The notes under the pieces were generated by a model, which was not told where the DNA came from, searched no databases, and worked only from the letters and a program-made list of their open reading frames with translations. This document shows, one piece after another, positions 1 to 9,516 of a DNA stretch of 64,000 nucleotides. Where the stretch lies: positions 1 to 64,000 of the forward strand of contig NZ_JPWF01000006.1 of the NCBI RefSeq assembly GCF_003326675.1. The letters run 5' to 3'. The translations under genes and the position numbers were made by a program. Numbering within the stretch: position 1 is the stretch's first letter; each line of letters opens with the position of its first letter. Source of the stretch: Thalassospira profundimaris (GTDB taxonomy: Bacteria; Pseudomonadota; Alphaproteobacteria; Rhodospirillales; Thalassospiraceae).

Positions 1-35
1 TGACAACGTATTTCAGGACGAGACACAAAAAGAAA

Positions 36-59
36 AAAGGGCACCAATCGGTGCCCTTT
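36..59 (-). terminator. Rho-independent terminator of the HAD hydrolase gene
   Basis: A 7-bp GC-rich stem (GGGCACC with GGTGCCC, 4-nt loop) lies just past the 3' end of the minus-strand HAD gene. Read on the minus strand it is followed by a long T-run (the A-rich stretch at 27-38), as expected of an intrinsic terminator. Confidence 0.8.
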
Positions 60-81
60 GTCGTCTATGCGAAATGCGCGT

Positions 82-696
82 CTAGAACAGGCGATCTTCG
101 ATCAGTTCGCGCTGCAATTTGACCGGATCGCGGAACCAGTGGGTCATAAAGCCCATTTCGCGTGCCTGCTGGATGTTCTTTTCACTGTCATCAATGAACA
201 GGGTTCGGCGTGGATCAAGTTTGAAACGTTCGCAGACCAGATCGAAAATCCGCGGGTCCGGCTTGGCGAGTTTTTCCTGACCCGATACCAGAATGCCTTC
301 AAAGTGGTTCAGGAACTCGAACCGTTCCAGGGCGTGTGGCCAAGTATCTGCCGACCAGTTGGTCAGGGCAAACAGTCTCACCTTGTTCTTGGCTTTCAGG
401 TCTTCAAGAATGCCGACCGTGCGTTCAATCGGGCCTTTCATCATTTCGGGCCAGCGATCATTCCACGCGGCAATCTGATCGTGATATTCGGGATAGCGGT
501 GCTGTAAATCCAGGACGGATTTAACAAAGCTCAGCGCGCCCTTGTCATGCAGAAAGTTCCAGTGCGGATGGCAAATTTCGGTCAGGAACTTTTCCATTTC
601 TGCCGGGTCGGTGAAAATCTTGCGATACAGGTGTCGCGGGTCCCAATCAACAAGAACGCCGCCAAGATCAAACAAAACAGTCTCGATATCGCGCAT
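82..696 (-). CDS. HAD-IA family hydrolase (YihX-like phosphatase)
   Basis: Predicted cytoplasmic phosphatase of 204 residues in the HAD superfamily, subfamily IA. Motif I near the N-terminus is FDLGGVLVDWD, the variant in which the usual second Asp is Gly, as in the YihX glucose-1-phosphate phosphatase group. Motif II is LTNWS, the motif III lysine sits in AKPDPRIF, and motif IV is FIDDSE. The length fits the family and no signal peptide is visible. The ATG is preceded by GGAG at a good distance. It is divergent from the dienelactone hydrolase gene and appears monocistronic, with its own terminator. The family is clear; the substrate (a sugar phosphate or other small phosphate ester) cannot be read from the sequence. 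Confidence 0.85.
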   Translation of the reverse strand: MRDIETVLFDLGGVLVDWDPRHLYRKIFTDPAEMEKFLTEICHPHWNFLHDKGALSFVKSVLDLQHRYPEYHDQIAAWNDRWPEMMKGPIERTVGILEDLKAKNKVRLFALTNWSADTWPHALERFEFLNHFEGILVSGQEKLAKPDPRIFDLVCERFKLDPRRTLFIDDSEKNIQQAREMGFMTHWFRDPVKLQRELIEDRLF

Positions 697-918
697 GATG
701 TCTCCGTCCGGAAAAAGTCTGTTACGGGATGGTTAAAGCAGTTGTGAAGTACAATCGCAAGATGCAGTTTCTTGAAAGAATGCTGTTGTGGCATGATCTT
801 GAAGGGACAAGGTGGCGTAAAGAAGATGCCGCAGATGACAGGAATGTCATTTGCCAACCGGCAAGACCGTCACGAAAGGTGGATATTCCATAAAACAGGA
901 ATCAGAGGAGGCTTGAAC

Positions 919-1743
919 ATGTGTACCCTTGATGGATGTGGTTCCCACGAACATCTTGGCCCGCCGCCCAAGGCGACAGATGAAGACCGTCGACTGTTTC
1001 TCAAAGGGGCTGTTGCCCTGCCGCTTGCTGTAATCCTTGCCGATCCGATGTTGGCCCATGCTGCGGGCGCGATGCTTGATAAAGTCACCATCACCACGCC
1101 GGAAGGCGATAAGATGATGGCCGAAATCGCCATGCCGGCAACCCTTCCGGCGCCAACCGTGATCCTGATCCATGAATGGTGGGGATTAAATGATCAGATC
1201 CGTGCCGTTGCTGCGGAATATGCCAAGCAGGGCTATATCGCGCTTGCGGTTGATCTTTATGGCCAGCCGCCTGCAACCACGCCGGATGGTGCCAAGGCCC
1301 TGATGGCCGGGCTGGATCCGGTCAAGGCGACCCGCAAATTGCAGTCATCGGTCGAGTTTCTGAAAAACCACAAGGACTCAACAGGCAAAGTCGGATCGGT
1401 CGGCTGGTGCTTTGGCGGCGGCTGGTCGCTAAATACCGCACTTGCAACCGATGTTGATGCCTCGGTGATCTATTACGGCAATGTCAAAAAGACCCCGGAA
1501 CAGGTCGCGACCCTGACGGCACCCTTGATGGGGCATTTCGGCACCCTTGATAAAAGCATCAACAAGGAAATGGTCGACGGGTTCGAGCGGTCCCTGCGGA
1601 TTGCAGGCAAGTCGCTTTATAAAATCTACTGGTATGAAGCCGACCATGCCTTCGCCAATCCAAGTGGCGGGCGTTACGACGGCGAAGACGCCAAACTTGC
1701 CTGGGATCGCACCATGGCATTCTTTGGGCATCACTTGTCCTAG
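919..1743 (+). CDS. Dienelactone hydrolase family protein with Tat signal
   Basis: Alpha/beta-hydrolase of the dienelactone hydrolase family, 274 residues from the ATG at 919. That start has a strong AGAGGAGG site and is preferred over longer in-frame starts from 772. Near residue 25 there is a twin-arginine motif (RRLFLKG) followed by a hydrophobic stretch and an AHA cleavage-like site, so the enzyme is probably exported folded to the periplasm. The catalytic elements are visible: Glu in HEWWG, the nucleophilic Cys in GWCFGGG, Asp in GTLDKS and His in EADHAF. Family members open lactone rings in aromatic degradation, but many bacterial paralogues have unknown esterase or lactonase substrates. 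No aromatic pathway genes are nearby, so the role is unassigned. Confidence 0.88.
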   Translation: MCTLDGCGSHEHLGPPPKATDEDRRLFLKGAVALPLAVILADPMLAHAAGAMLDKVTITTPEGDKMMAEIAMPATLPAPTVILIHEWWGLNDQIRAVAAEYAKQGYIALAVDLYGQPPATTPDGAKALMAGLDPVKATRKLQSSVEFLKNHKDSTGKVGSVGWCFGGGWSLNTALATDVDASVIYYGNVKKTPEQVATLTAPLMGHFGTLDKSINKEMVDGFERSLRIAGKSLYKIYWYEADHAFANPSGGRYDGEDAKLAWDRTMAFFGHHLS

Positions 1744-1777
1744 GGCAGGGCCGAATGCAAATTGTATGACGAAAAAA

Positions 1778-1800
1778 GGCCGGGAAAATCCCGGCCTTTC
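1778..1800. terminator. Bidirectional intrinsic terminator
   Basis: An 8-bp stem (GGCCGGGA with TCCCGGCC, 3-nt loop) has A-run on its left and T-run on its right. It sits between the convergent dienelactone hydrolase gene and the ABC permease gene and can serve both strands. Confidence 0.85.
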
Positions 1801-1827
1801 TATTGGTCTGATGATTGCAGATCGGGC

Positions 1828-2598
1828 TTAGGTGTTCTGATTGCCACGGTTCGCCCATTTGGTCGAACGGCGTTCAATGACGTTGAAAATTTCATACATC
1901 GCGATGCCCATCACGGCGATGACCAGAAGGCCGGCAAAGACCAGCGGCATATTGAATTTCGACGATGCGGACAGCATCAGATACCCAACCCCGACATTCG
2001 ATGCCACGGTTTCGGAAATCACCGATCCGACAAAGGCCAGGGTGATCGCAACCTTAAGCGATGCAAAGAAATAAGGCATTGCACGCGGGAAGCCGACCTT
2101 GACCAGAATATCGCGGCGGGTCGCGCCAAGGGATCGCAACACATCGCGCAGTTCCGGTTCAAGGGTTGCAAGTCCGGTGGCGACGTTGACGACAATCGGA
2201 AAGAAGGAAATCAGGAAGGCGGTAATGATCGCCGGAACGGTGCCGATGCCGAACCACATGACCAGAACCGGTACAAGCGCAACCTTCGGGACCGAGTTGA
2301 AGCCGACCAGAAGCGGGTTGGCCGCATCATAGATCGCCCGGCTGGAACCAACCAGCGCGCCCAGAACCACACCAAACACCACGGCAATGGCAAAGCCTGC
2401 AAGGGTTGTATAAAGCGTATGAACCGCATGCATCCAGATCGCTTCATGGAACTGCCAGCCGACAATGATGCTTTCGGACGGGGTTGGCAGGACATAGGGC
2501 GGAATGTTGAAAATCCGCACGATCAATTCCCACAGGACGAACAGGCCAATTGCACTAAGCCACGGGGTTGCTTTGGTAAAATTGAATTTCTTTTTCAT
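1828..2598 (-). CDS. ABC transporter permease, SsuC/TauC type
   Basis: Inner-membrane permease (256 residues) of the nitrate/sulfonate/taurine/thiamine-precursor ABC importer class. It has about six hydrophobic segments, starting with a helix near residues 15-30, and the coupling motif EAA---G is visible as ATLEPELRDVLRSLGATRRD. The length is typical of SsuC/ThiX proteins. It is the last gene of a three-gene minus-strand operon (binding protein, ATPase, permease) and starts 18 bp after the ATPase gene. The cargo cannot be told from the permease alone. Confidence 0.9.
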   Translation of the reverse strand: MKKKFNFTKATPWLSAIGLFVLWELIVRIFNIPPYVLPTPSESIIVGWQFHEAIWMHAVHTLYTTLAGFAIAVVFGVVLGALVGSSRAIYDAANPLLVGFNSVPKVALVPVLVMWFGIGTVPAIITAFLISFFPIVVNVATGLATLEPELRDVLRSLGATRRDILVKVGFPRAMPYFFASLKVAITLAFVGSVISETVASNVGVGYLMLSASSKFNMPLVFAGLLVIAVMGIAMYEIFNVIERRSTKWANRGNQNT

Positions 2599-2616
2599 GG
2601 TATCTGCCCGCCCTTC

Positions 2617-3402
2617 TTAGGATTCTCGCACGTCACGGATGTGACTGCGCAGTTCATGGACAAGGTCGGTGAATGGCTGGGTAAAGGTGGTTTCCTGATC
2701 GCGCGGGCGGGGCAGGGTGTTATCACGTGCCACCAGAATTTTGCCCGGACGTTTGGACATCACATAAATGGTGTCGGCCAGATAGGCCGCTTCGCGCAGA
2801 TCATGGGTCACCAGAATGACGGTAAAGGGACGCACCATCCAAAGGTTTTGCAAGATGTCCCAAAGTTCTTCGCGGGTGAAGGCATCAAGCGCGCCAAACG
2901 GTTCGTCAAGCATCAGAAGATCCGGCTCATGGATCAGCGACCGGCACAATGATGCGCGCTGCTGCATGCCGCCGGACAGTTCCCACGGATATTTGTCTTC
3001 GTGGCCCTGAAGGCCGACACTTGCCAGAAGTTTGCGTGCGCGTTCTTCGTATTCGGCGCGATGTTTGCGCAGGCGATTGCGGTGTGGCTTGACGATTTCC
3101 ATCGGCAGCAGAACGTTATCAAGCGTCGTGCGCCAAGGCAGCAGCGTCGGGTTCTGGAACGCCATGCCGACGATTTTAAGCGGGCCGCTGACTTCCTTGT
3201 TATCGACAATGACATTGCCCTCGGATGGGGGCATCAGACCGGAAACCAGTTTCAGCAACGAAGATTTGCCACAGCCCGACGGACCGACAACGGCAATGAA
3301 TTCCCCCTTGCCGATCTTCATGTTGGTGGTTTCAAGTGCTAGTTCGTCGCCTTCGCTATAGCGCAGCCTGACGTTGTTGAGTTCGACAAAGCTCTTCGAC
3401 AC
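2617..3402 (-). CDS. ABC transporter ATP-binding protein, SsuB/TauB type
   Basis: Cytoplasmic ATPase (261 residues) that powers the importer encoded by its neighbours. Walker A is GPSGCGKSS, the signature is LSGGMQQR, Walker B is LLMLDEPFGALD, and the switch His is in VTHDLREA. Translation appears to start at GTG, with GGGGA upstream. The residue pattern MAFQNPTLLPWRTTLDNV around the Q-loop is typical of the nitrate/sulfonate/taurine group of ATPases. Confidence 0.92.
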   Translation of the reverse strand: MSKSFVELNNVRLRYSEGDELALETTNMKIGKGEFIAVVGPSGCGKSSLLKLVSGLMPPSEGNVIVDNKEVSGPLKIVGMAFQNPTLLPWRTTLDNVLLPMEIVKPHRNRLRKHRAEYEERARKLLASVGLQGHEDKYPWELSGGMQQRASLCRSLIHEPDLLMLDEPFGALDAFTREELWDILQNLWMVRPFTVILVTHDLREAAYLADTIYVMSKRPGKILVARDNTLPRPRDQETTFTQPFTDLVHELRSHIRDVRES

Positions 3403-3467
3403 TGCGGTAATTTCCCCTGCTTGTCTTGATCGTTCTTATAATTGAACTTTTGCGAGTGCATGGAAAA

Positions 3468-3489
3468 CCGGGGCGGAAAACCGCCCCGG
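3468..3489 (-). other. Intercistronic GC-rich hairpin after the binding-protein gene
   Basis: A perfect 9-bp stem (CCGGGGCGG with CCGCCCCGG) around an AAAA loop lies between the binding-protein and ATPase genes. There is no strong T-run. Such hairpins commonly protect the mRNA of the binding protein so that it is made in excess; that role is inferred here. Confidence 0.6.
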
Positions 3490-3502
3490 TTGACAGGATG
3501 AC

Positions 3503-4525
3503 TTACTTGATTTTGCGGTCTTCTGCGCCCGGCATGAAGACGTCGGTGAAGACGTCACCAACGGTCGGTTTCTTTTCAAAACCGAATGCCAGTGCGACCT
3601 GATCGATGGCCTTGGCCATACGGTCGGTTTTGACCAGACCCATGCCGTTGGCAAGGGTGTCCGGGGTGACGACGTTTTCATCAATCGCCATCTGAAGACG
3701 CTGCAATTCAAGCGCCGGGTCAATCAGCGGATCGACTTCTTTAAGGGCGTCGATGGCCGATGCCGGATCGGCAATCGCCGCACGCCAGCCTTTAACAACA
3801 CCGCGCAGGAAGGCACGCAGTTCTTCCGGATGTTTTTCCATCATGTCAGGCGATGCCAGAAGGCCGTTGCCATAGAAGTCCATGCCGAAATCCTTGTATT
3901 GGAAAACGGTCAGGTCATCTTTGGTCACACCCTGTGCCTGAAGGTTCAGGATCGAGGTGAAATAGTGACCGGAAATCGCGTCAACATCACCGCGGACCAG
4001 CATCGGTTCGCGCAGCGGCGGGTCCATGCTTTCCCAGGTGACGGCATCAAGTGCAAGGCCGGTTGCGGATGCAAATGCCGGATAGAGTTTGCGCGATGCG
4101 TCAAATACCGGTGCGCCAAGCTTTTTGCCAATCAGGTCTTCCGGTTTGGTGATGCCCGATTTCTTAAGCATGAACAGCGAGAAGGGCGGGCGGTCATACA
4201 CCATGAAGATCGACTTCATGGCGCGATCGGGGTTCGATGCGTTGAATTCGACCAGCGAGTTGATGTCGGCAAGCGAAACGTCATAGGCACCGCTGGCAAC
4301 GCGGGTGATCGCACCGACCGAGCCGTTGCCCGAATCAATGGTGACATCAAGGCCTTCTTCTTCGAAGTAGCCATTCTTCTTTGCCAGAATATAAGGCGCT
4401 GCCGGACCTTCGAATTTCCAGTCGAGCGAGAATTTGATCGCCATTTCAGCCATGGCCGAATGTGCGCCAAGTGCAACTGCGGCACCAAGTGCAGCACCCA
4501 AAAGTCGATTTGTGAAAGTTGTCAT
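3503..4525 (-). CDS. ABC transporter substrate-binding protein, NMT1/THI5-like
   Basis: Periplasmic solute-binding protein of the NMT1/SsuA class, 340 residues. The chosen ATG has an AGGAGG site about 10 nt upstream; a longer GTG-started reading from 4651 lacks this. Residues 1-24 form a Sec signal peptide ending in SAMA. The mature part opens with KFSLDWKFEGPAAPYILAKK and the YFEEEGLDV motif typical of the family. It is the promoter-proximal gene of the importer operon. Family ligands include pyrimidine thiamine precursors, sulfonates, nitrate and riboflavin. No thi or ssu enzyme gene flanks it, so the ligand remains open. Confidence 0.88.
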   Translation of the reverse strand: MTTFTNRLLGAALGAAVALGAHSAMAEMAIKFSLDWKFEGPAAPYILAKKNGYFEEEGLDVTIDSGNGSVGAITRVASGAYDVSLADINSLVEFNASNPDRAMKSIFMVYDRPPFSLFMLKKSGITKPEDLIGKKLGAPVFDASRKLYPAFASATGLALDAVTWESMDPPLREPMLVRGDVDAISGHYFTSILNLQAQGVTKDDLTVFQYKDFGMDFYGNGLLASPDMMEKHPEELRAFLRGVVKGWRAAIADPASAIDALKEVDPLIDPALELQRLQMAIDENVVTPDTLANGMGLVKTDRMAKAIDQVALAFGFEKKPTVGDVFTDVFMPGAEDRKIK

Positions 4526-4797
4526 TTGTTGTGAAGCCTCCTGTATCGGGTCTGTTGTGCGACCCTGCAACCGAATAATCCCCTGATGACACAGCAATTC
4601 ATATGCCATGTCGCGAACGCGCCCGCTTTGTTGCGGATTTGTAATCTTCACGAAACAGAGTAGAGTTGTTTATTATTTGGTCAATGGGGCAATTTGATCA
4701 AAAATTATACAGAAATTTTTGATAATCGCCCAAACAGCGATCTCGGCATGGTGGTCCGTTATGAAAACCCCTTGCGTCATGCGCCGCTTTTAGGCAT

Positions 4798-5526
4798 ATG
4801 GCGATCATGATTACAAAATCGATCAATCGCTTCTATAAAAAAGCCGAGGCTGCTGTGGATGACAGCGGTTCGGGTTGGCGCGTGCATCTTGACGGTCGCG
4901 CGGTAAAATCCCCTGCAAAGGCAGAGTTTCTGTTGCCTTCCGAGGTTCTGGCGCGCGAAGTCGCTGCGGAATGGGATGCGCAGGGCGAAAAGGTTCAACC
5001 CGCGACCATGCCGATCATGCAATTGGCGGCAACTGCCATTGACCGGGTCGGGCCAAATCGCGACGCCGTTATTGCAGAATTGACCGGTTACGGCCGGTCT
5101 GACCTGTTGTGCTATCGGGCATCATTCCCCGAAGACCTGATCGAACGTCAGGCCAAGGCATGGCAGCCGTTGCTTGATTGGGCAAAGAATGACCTTGGTG
5201 TCACGCTTGCTGTGACCGAAGGTGTGATGCCGATCACACAGGACGATGCTTCGCTGCTGCGTTTGCAGGAACATGTCGAGAGTTTCGATGATTATTATCT
5301 GACCGCGCTGCACAGCCTGACCACGGTTTCGGGTTCAGTGATCATTGGTCTTGCGGTCATGAACCGTAAAATCGATGCACAGCGGGCCTTTGAATGCGCG
5401 ATGCTTGATGAGGAATACGCCATCGAGCAATGGGGTGAGGACGCCGAAGCCGTTGCGCGTCGCGACCGTCACAAGGCAGAGCTGCTTGCGACCGGACGTT
5501 ATCTTGATTTGCTGGCCGGAGTTTGA
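4798..5526 (+). CDS. ATP12 family chaperone for F1-ATPase assembly
   Basis: Protein of 242 residues related to mitochondrial ATP12, which binds F1 alpha subunit during assembly of F1Fo ATP synthase; alphaproteobacteria carry the bacterial relatives. The family hallmarks are visible: the N-terminal FYKKAEA segment, VHLDGRAVKSPAK, EWDAQGEKVQPATMPIMQLA, LLCYRA, and the C-terminal HSLTTVSGS--IGLAV and YAIEQWGEDAEA. The start could instead be the ATG nine bases later, since neither has a strong ribosome binding site. It stands alone between the importer operon (divergent) and a terminator, with no atp genes near. Confidence 0.9.
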   Translation: MAIMITKSINRFYKKAEAAVDDSGSGWRVHLDGRAVKSPAKAEFLLPSEVLAREVAAEWDAQGEKVQPATMPIMQLAATAIDRVGPNRDAVIAELTGYGRSDLLCYRASFPEDLIERQAKAWQPLLDWAKNDLGVTLAVTEGVMPITQDDASLLRLQEHVESFDDYYLTALHSLTTVSGSVIIGLAVMNRKIDAQRAFECAMLDEEYAIEQWGEDAEAVARRDRHKAELLATGRYLDLLAGV

Positions 5527-5572
5527 CGGGGCCGCTATCCGCATCATATTAACGACGCAAAATCGAAGTTGG

Positions 5573-5597
5573 AGGGGCAGGAAACTGCCCCTTTTTT
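5573..5597 (+). terminator. Intrinsic terminator after the ATP12 gene
   Basis: An 8-bp stem (AGGGGCAG with CTGCCCCT, GAAA tetraloop) is followed directly by six T residues. Confidence 0.9.
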
Positions 5598-5798
5598 CAT
5601 GTCTGGTTTTCCGAATGCCATGGTCCGTGGCGATGTGATCATGGTCGCATCTGTGATGTTTCCGGCGAAAAATGCGCATCACATGACATCCTTCGGTGGT
5701 ATAAGTATTCGACGATGATTATATACTGTAGTATTAGGTTTTAAATTCGCTCCGGCGAGGAGAGGGGCAGGTGGCATTGCGCGTTATACGGAACTGAC

Positions 5799-7658
5799 GT
5801 GCGTGGAGTGCTCAGCCCCGAACCTTCATCTGAGCGCTGGACCCTGATGGCGGATATATTTGCTGAAATGTCGATTGCGCGCATGAAACAACCTGGTTTG
5901 ACAAGCTCATTGCGAGATGCCGAGAGCCGCTATAAGCGGTTGCTTGACGCATTGGCCGAGGGCGTTGTTGTGCATGACGCATCCGGCGCGATTGTCGAGT
6001 TTAATGATGCTGCTCTTTCGATATTGGGGCTGTCCCGTGAAGAACTGATCGGGGCAACACCGATCGATCCGCGCTGGAGCTGCGTTAAGGCAGACGGATC
6101 GCCATTCCCCGGCGAAGAACATCCGGCCGCACGGGTGCTTGTCACGCATCAGCGTGAATCAGATGTAGTGATGGGGGTTAATCAGCCTGATGGCACTTTT
6201 ACCTGGATCCGCATCAATGCAGAACCTTTGTTCCGCGAAGACAGCAACGCCTTTGACGGGGTCATCGTTTCATTTGCCGATATCAATGCCGTCAAACAGG
6301 CCGAGGTTGCGGTGAAGGAGCGCGAGCGTCTGTATCGACAGATGTTTAAAAATACGCGGTCTGTGAACCTGTTAATCGATCCGGTTGACGGGCGTATAGT
6401 TGATGCCAGCAACGCCGCCAAGGCCTTCTACGGATTTGAAGGCGATGGATTGATCGGGTTCAGTATTCTGGATCTGAACATTAATGGCGCTGGTGATGTC
6501 AAAAAGCATATTGCGGATGTGCTGAATGGCGGCGCCGCAAGTTTTGATGTGCAGCACCGTCTTGCCAATGGACTGGTGCGCGATATTCAGATCAATGCCG
6601 GGTTGGTCGAGCTTGATGAACGCCAATTCATCCACTCGACAAACTTTGACGTCACGGACCGCAAAAATTATGAGCGCCAGCTTGTTGATGTGAATTGTGC
6701 GCTATCTGCGGAACGCCAGCGTCTGGACGAAATTATCTGGGGCACCAATGTCGGAACCTGGGAATGGCATGTTCAAACCGGCGAGGTGCGCTTTAACGAA
6801 AGATGGGCCGATATTATCGGATATGGCCTAAGCGAGCTTGCGCCGATCAGCATCGAAACCTGGATAGGTCATTGTCATCCCGACGATCTGGAGCAGTCCA
6901 ATGCGCGCCTTCAGCGGGTTTTTTCCGGCGAGGATGACTATTATGAATGCGAATGCCGGATGTTGCATAAATCCGGTCACTGGGTTTGGGTTCTGGATCG
7001 TGGCAAGGTCGTGGAGTGGGATCACGAAGGCAACCCGGTTCGTATGTCGGGTACGCATTCCGATATTACGCCGTCAAAAACGGTCGAGGCCGAAATCCGT
7101 CGTCTGGCGCAAACCGATCAGTTAACCGGTCTTGCCAACCGCTATCAGTTCAATGCCATGTTGTCGCATATCGTGCAGATGAACCGCCGATACAACAAGA
7201 ATGTCGTTCTGATGTTGCTTGATCTTGATTACTTCAAGGCGGTCAATGACACATTCGGGCATCCGGTTGGGGACAAGCTTTTGGTGCGGGTTGGTGAAAT
7301 CATCAAAACCCATTCGCGCGATGCGGATGTTGTCGCGCGGTTGGGTGGTGATGAATTTGCGATTATTTTGCCAATGATCGAGGATGTCGCTGATGCTGCT
7401 ACACCAGCACAGCGGATGATCGACGAGATTTCACTGCCCCATATGATTGATGGCCATGAAATTCGGGTCGGTGCCAGTATCGGTATTTCGACTTGTGAGG
7501 GCGGCGAAAGTGACCCCGAGGCGATCTATAGTGACGCGGATCGGGCGCTTTATCGGGCCAAGGCATGTGGGCGTAACAAATATTGTTTCCACAAGTCCGG
7601 TTCGTCCGAGAATTGTGATGAATGCGCCCATATTCTGTGCGGTGACAAACAACCGTGA
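5799..7658 (+). CDS. Triple-PAS diguanylate cyclase (GGDEF)
   Basis: Cytoplasmic sensor enzyme of 619 residues predicted to make cyclic di-GMP from GTP. No membrane segment is visible. Three PAS-type domains follow one another: about residues 45-165 (with the VVHDASGAIVEFNDAAL pattern), 175-290 and 305-435 (a PAS_3-like fold with EWHVQTGEVRFNERW). The GGDEF domain covers roughly 440-605. The active-site loop is LGGDEF, and an RDAD inhibitory I-site lies five residues upstream, so product feedback is likely. There is no EAL domain. The start is uncertain: GTG at 5799 lacks a clear ribosome binding site, and internal ATGs at 5847 or 5868 would remove only an unstructured lead. A Cys-rich tail (CDECAHILC) closes the protein. 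Confidence 0.88.
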   Translation: MRGVLSPEPSSERWTLMADIFAEMSIARMKQPGLTSSLRDAESRYKRLLDALAEGVVVHDASGAIVEFNDAALSILGLSREELIGATPIDPRWSCVKADGSPFPGEEHPAARVLVTHQRESDVVMGVNQPDGTFTWIRINAEPLFREDSNAFDGVIVSFADINAVKQAEVAVKERERLYRQMFKNTRSVNLLIDPVDGRIVDASNAAKAFYGFEGDGLIGFSILDLNINGAGDVKKHIADVLNGGAASFDVQHRLANGLVRDIQINAGLVELDERQFIHSTNFDVTDRKNYERQLVDVNCALSAERQRLDEIIWGTNVGTWEWHVQTGEVRFNERWADIIGYGLSELAPISIETWIGHCHPDDLEQSNARLQRVFSGEDDYYECECRMLHKSGHWVWVLDRGKVVEWDHEGNPVRMSGTHSDITPSKTVEAEIRRLAQTDQLTGLANRYQFNAMLSHIVQMNRRYNKNVVLMLLDLDYFKAVNDTFGHPVGDKLLVRVGEIIKTHSRDADVVARLGGDEFAIILPMIEDVADAATPAQRMIDEISLPHMIDGHEIRVGASIGISTCEGGESDPEAIYSDADRALYRAKACGRNKYCFHKSGSSENCDECAHILCGDKQP

Positions 7659-7957
7659 TCTGCTGTGTTGCCGGTGCAGTTTGTGTGTTGCGCGTTGTGC
7701 CGGGTGTGGCTTGTTGCCAGGGCGTGCGCCGTTTTGCGATGCTATTGATCATCGGCGGCCCTAGACTTTAGTCCTGCTTCTTCTCACATATTGCAATGAC
7801 TCTAGGGAATTCAGGTGCTTGCGCCAGTTTTTGGTGTGTCTGAAAACTGTTAAAAATAATTGGCATTCCAGTACCGAATAATGCTATTTCATTTCTCAGG
7901 ACGCGCACATTGGGCGAAATGTGCATGCACGCCCGATCACAGCAAGGAAAACGCAAG
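7659..7957 (+). other. Intergenic region before pccB
   Basis: About 300 bases between the diguanylate cyclase and pccB. No convincing ORF, terminator or palindrome was found. The right half is A/T-richer and probably carries the pcc promoter, but no clear -35/-10 pair can be named. Confidence 0.4.
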
Positions 7958-9490
7958 ATGCAAGATATCATCGCCAAGCTCGAAGCGAAACGCGCCGAAG
8001 CCGCCATGGGCGGTGGCCAGCGCCGCATTGATAATCAGCACGCCAAAGGCAAGCTTACCGCACGTGAGCGCCTTGATGTGTTGCTTGATGAAGGTTCCTT
8101 CGAAGAATGGGATATGTTTGTCGAACATGATTGTGTGGATTTCGGCATGACCGAAAACCGCATCCCGGGCGATGGTGTTGTCACCGGACATGGCACGATC
8201 AACGGTCGCCTTGTCTTTGTGTTCTCGCAGGATTTCACGGTGTTTGGTGGCGCACTTTCCGGTGCCCATGCGCGCAAGATCGGCAAGATCATGGATCAGG
8301 CGATGAAGGTCGGCGCGCCGGTGATTGGCCTTAATGATTCGGGTGGTGCCCGTATTCAGGAAGGGGTCGAAAGTCTTGCCGGTTACGCCGATGTATTTCA
8401 ACGCAATGTCGAGGCATCCGGCGTTATTCCCCAAATTTCGCTGATCATGGGGCCATGTGCCGGTGGTGCGGTTTATAGCCCGGCCATGACCGACTTTATC
8501 TTCATGGTCAAGGACAGCTCCTATATGTTCGTCACGGGGCCGGATGTGGTCAAAACCGTGACCCACGAAGAAGTCACCCACGAACAGCTTGGCGGCGCGT
8601 CAACCCATACCTCGGTTTCGGGGGTTGCGGACCTTGCCTTTGACAACGATGTCGATCTGTTGCTTCAGACCCGTCGTTTCATGGACTTCCTGCCGCTCTG
8701 TAATAAGGAAGACCCGCCAGCACATCTGTGCGAAGACCCGATCACGCGCGATGATTTCTCGCTTGATACGCTGGTGCCTGAAAACCCCAACATGCCCTAT
8801 GACATGAAGGAACTGATTGCAAAGATCGTCGATGAAGGCGACTTCTTTGAAATTCAGCCCGACTACGCCAAAAACATCATCATTGGCATGGCACGCATGG
8901 ATGGCCGGACGGTTGGTGTGGTTGCCAACCAGCCGATGGTTCTGGCCGGGTGCCTTGATATCGATAGCTCCAAAAAGGCCGCGCGCTTTGTTCGGTTCTG
9001 CGATGCCTATAACATTCCGATTGTTACCCTTGTCGATGTTCCGGGCTTCATGCCGGGCACCGCACAGGAATATGGCGGGATCATCAAGCATGGTGCCAAA
9101 CTTCTTTATGCCTATGCCGAGGCAACGGTGCCAAAAGTCACAGTGATCACGCGCAAGGCCTATGGCGGGGCTTATGACGTTATGGCGTCCAAGCATCTGC
9201 GTGGTGATGTCAACTATGCCTGGCCGACGGCGGAAATCGCAGTGATGGGGCCAAAGGGGGCAGTGGAAATCATCTTCCGGTCTGACATGAATGACCCGGC
9301 CAAGATCGAAGCCCGCACCGAGGAATATCGCGAAAAATTCGCCAACCCGTTTGTCGCGGGTCGCAAGGGCTTTATCGATGATGTCATCATGCCGCATGGC
9401 ACCCGTCGCCGTGTTTGCAAGGCGTTGGGCATGCTGCGCAACAAAGACATCAAGAACCCTGAAAAGAAACACGGCAATATTCCGTTGTAA
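7958..9490 (+). CDS. pccB: Propionyl-CoA carboxylase beta subunit
   Basis: Carboxyltransferase subunit (510 residues) that moves CO2 from carboxybiotin to propionyl-CoA, giving methylmalonyl-CoA. The ATG at 7958 has AAGGA upstream and gives the usual family length; an in-frame ATG 48 bases earlier adds only an atypical lead. Two crotonase-like halves are visible, with the oxyanion-hole glycines in [14 protein letters not shown] and [16 protein letters not shown], and the second-half motif [20 protein letters not shown]. It is followed after 26 bp by pccA, so both subunits are co-transcribed. The pair is used for propionate, odd-chain and branched amino acid catabolism. Acetyl-CoA side activity is possible but not decidable. 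Confidence 0.95.
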   Translation: MQDIIAKLEAKRAEAAMGGGQRRIDNQHAKGKLTARERLDVLLDEGSFEEWDMFVEHDCVDFGMTENRIPGDGVVTGHGTINGRLVFVFSQDFTVFGGALSGAHARKIGKIMDQAMKVGAPVIGLNDSGGARIQEGVESLAGYADVFQRNVEASGVIPQISLIMGPCAGGAVYSPAMTDFIFMVKDSSYMFVTGPDVVKTVTHEEVTHEQLGGASTHTSVSGVADLAFDNDVDLLLQTRRFMDFLPLCNKEDPPAHLCEDPITRDDFSLDTLVPENPNMPYDMKELIAKIVDEGDFFEIQPDYAKNIIIGMARMDGRTVGVVANQPMVLAGCLDIDSSKKAARFVRFCDAYNIPIVTLVDVPGFMPGTAQEYGGIIKHGAKLLYAYAEATVPKVTVITRKAYGGAYDVMASKHLRGDVNYAWPTAEIAVMGPKGAVEIIFRSDMNDPAKIEARTEEYREKFANPFVAGRKGFIDDVIMPHGTRRRVCKALGMLRNKDIKNPEKKHGNIPL

Positions 9491-9516
9491 GCCGCAAGAC
9501 ATATTGGGAGACATCC

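Noticed and set aside
1762..2952. 396-codon plus-strand frame antisense to the ABC permease and ATPase genes
   Set aside because: The minus-strand frames carry clear ABC motifs. The plus frame has Gln/His/Arg-rich composition typical of the antisense of GC-skewed codons and has no start site.
8600..9514. 304-codon minus-strand frame inside pccB
   Set aside because: Antisense shadow of a strongly conserved carboxyltransferase gene.
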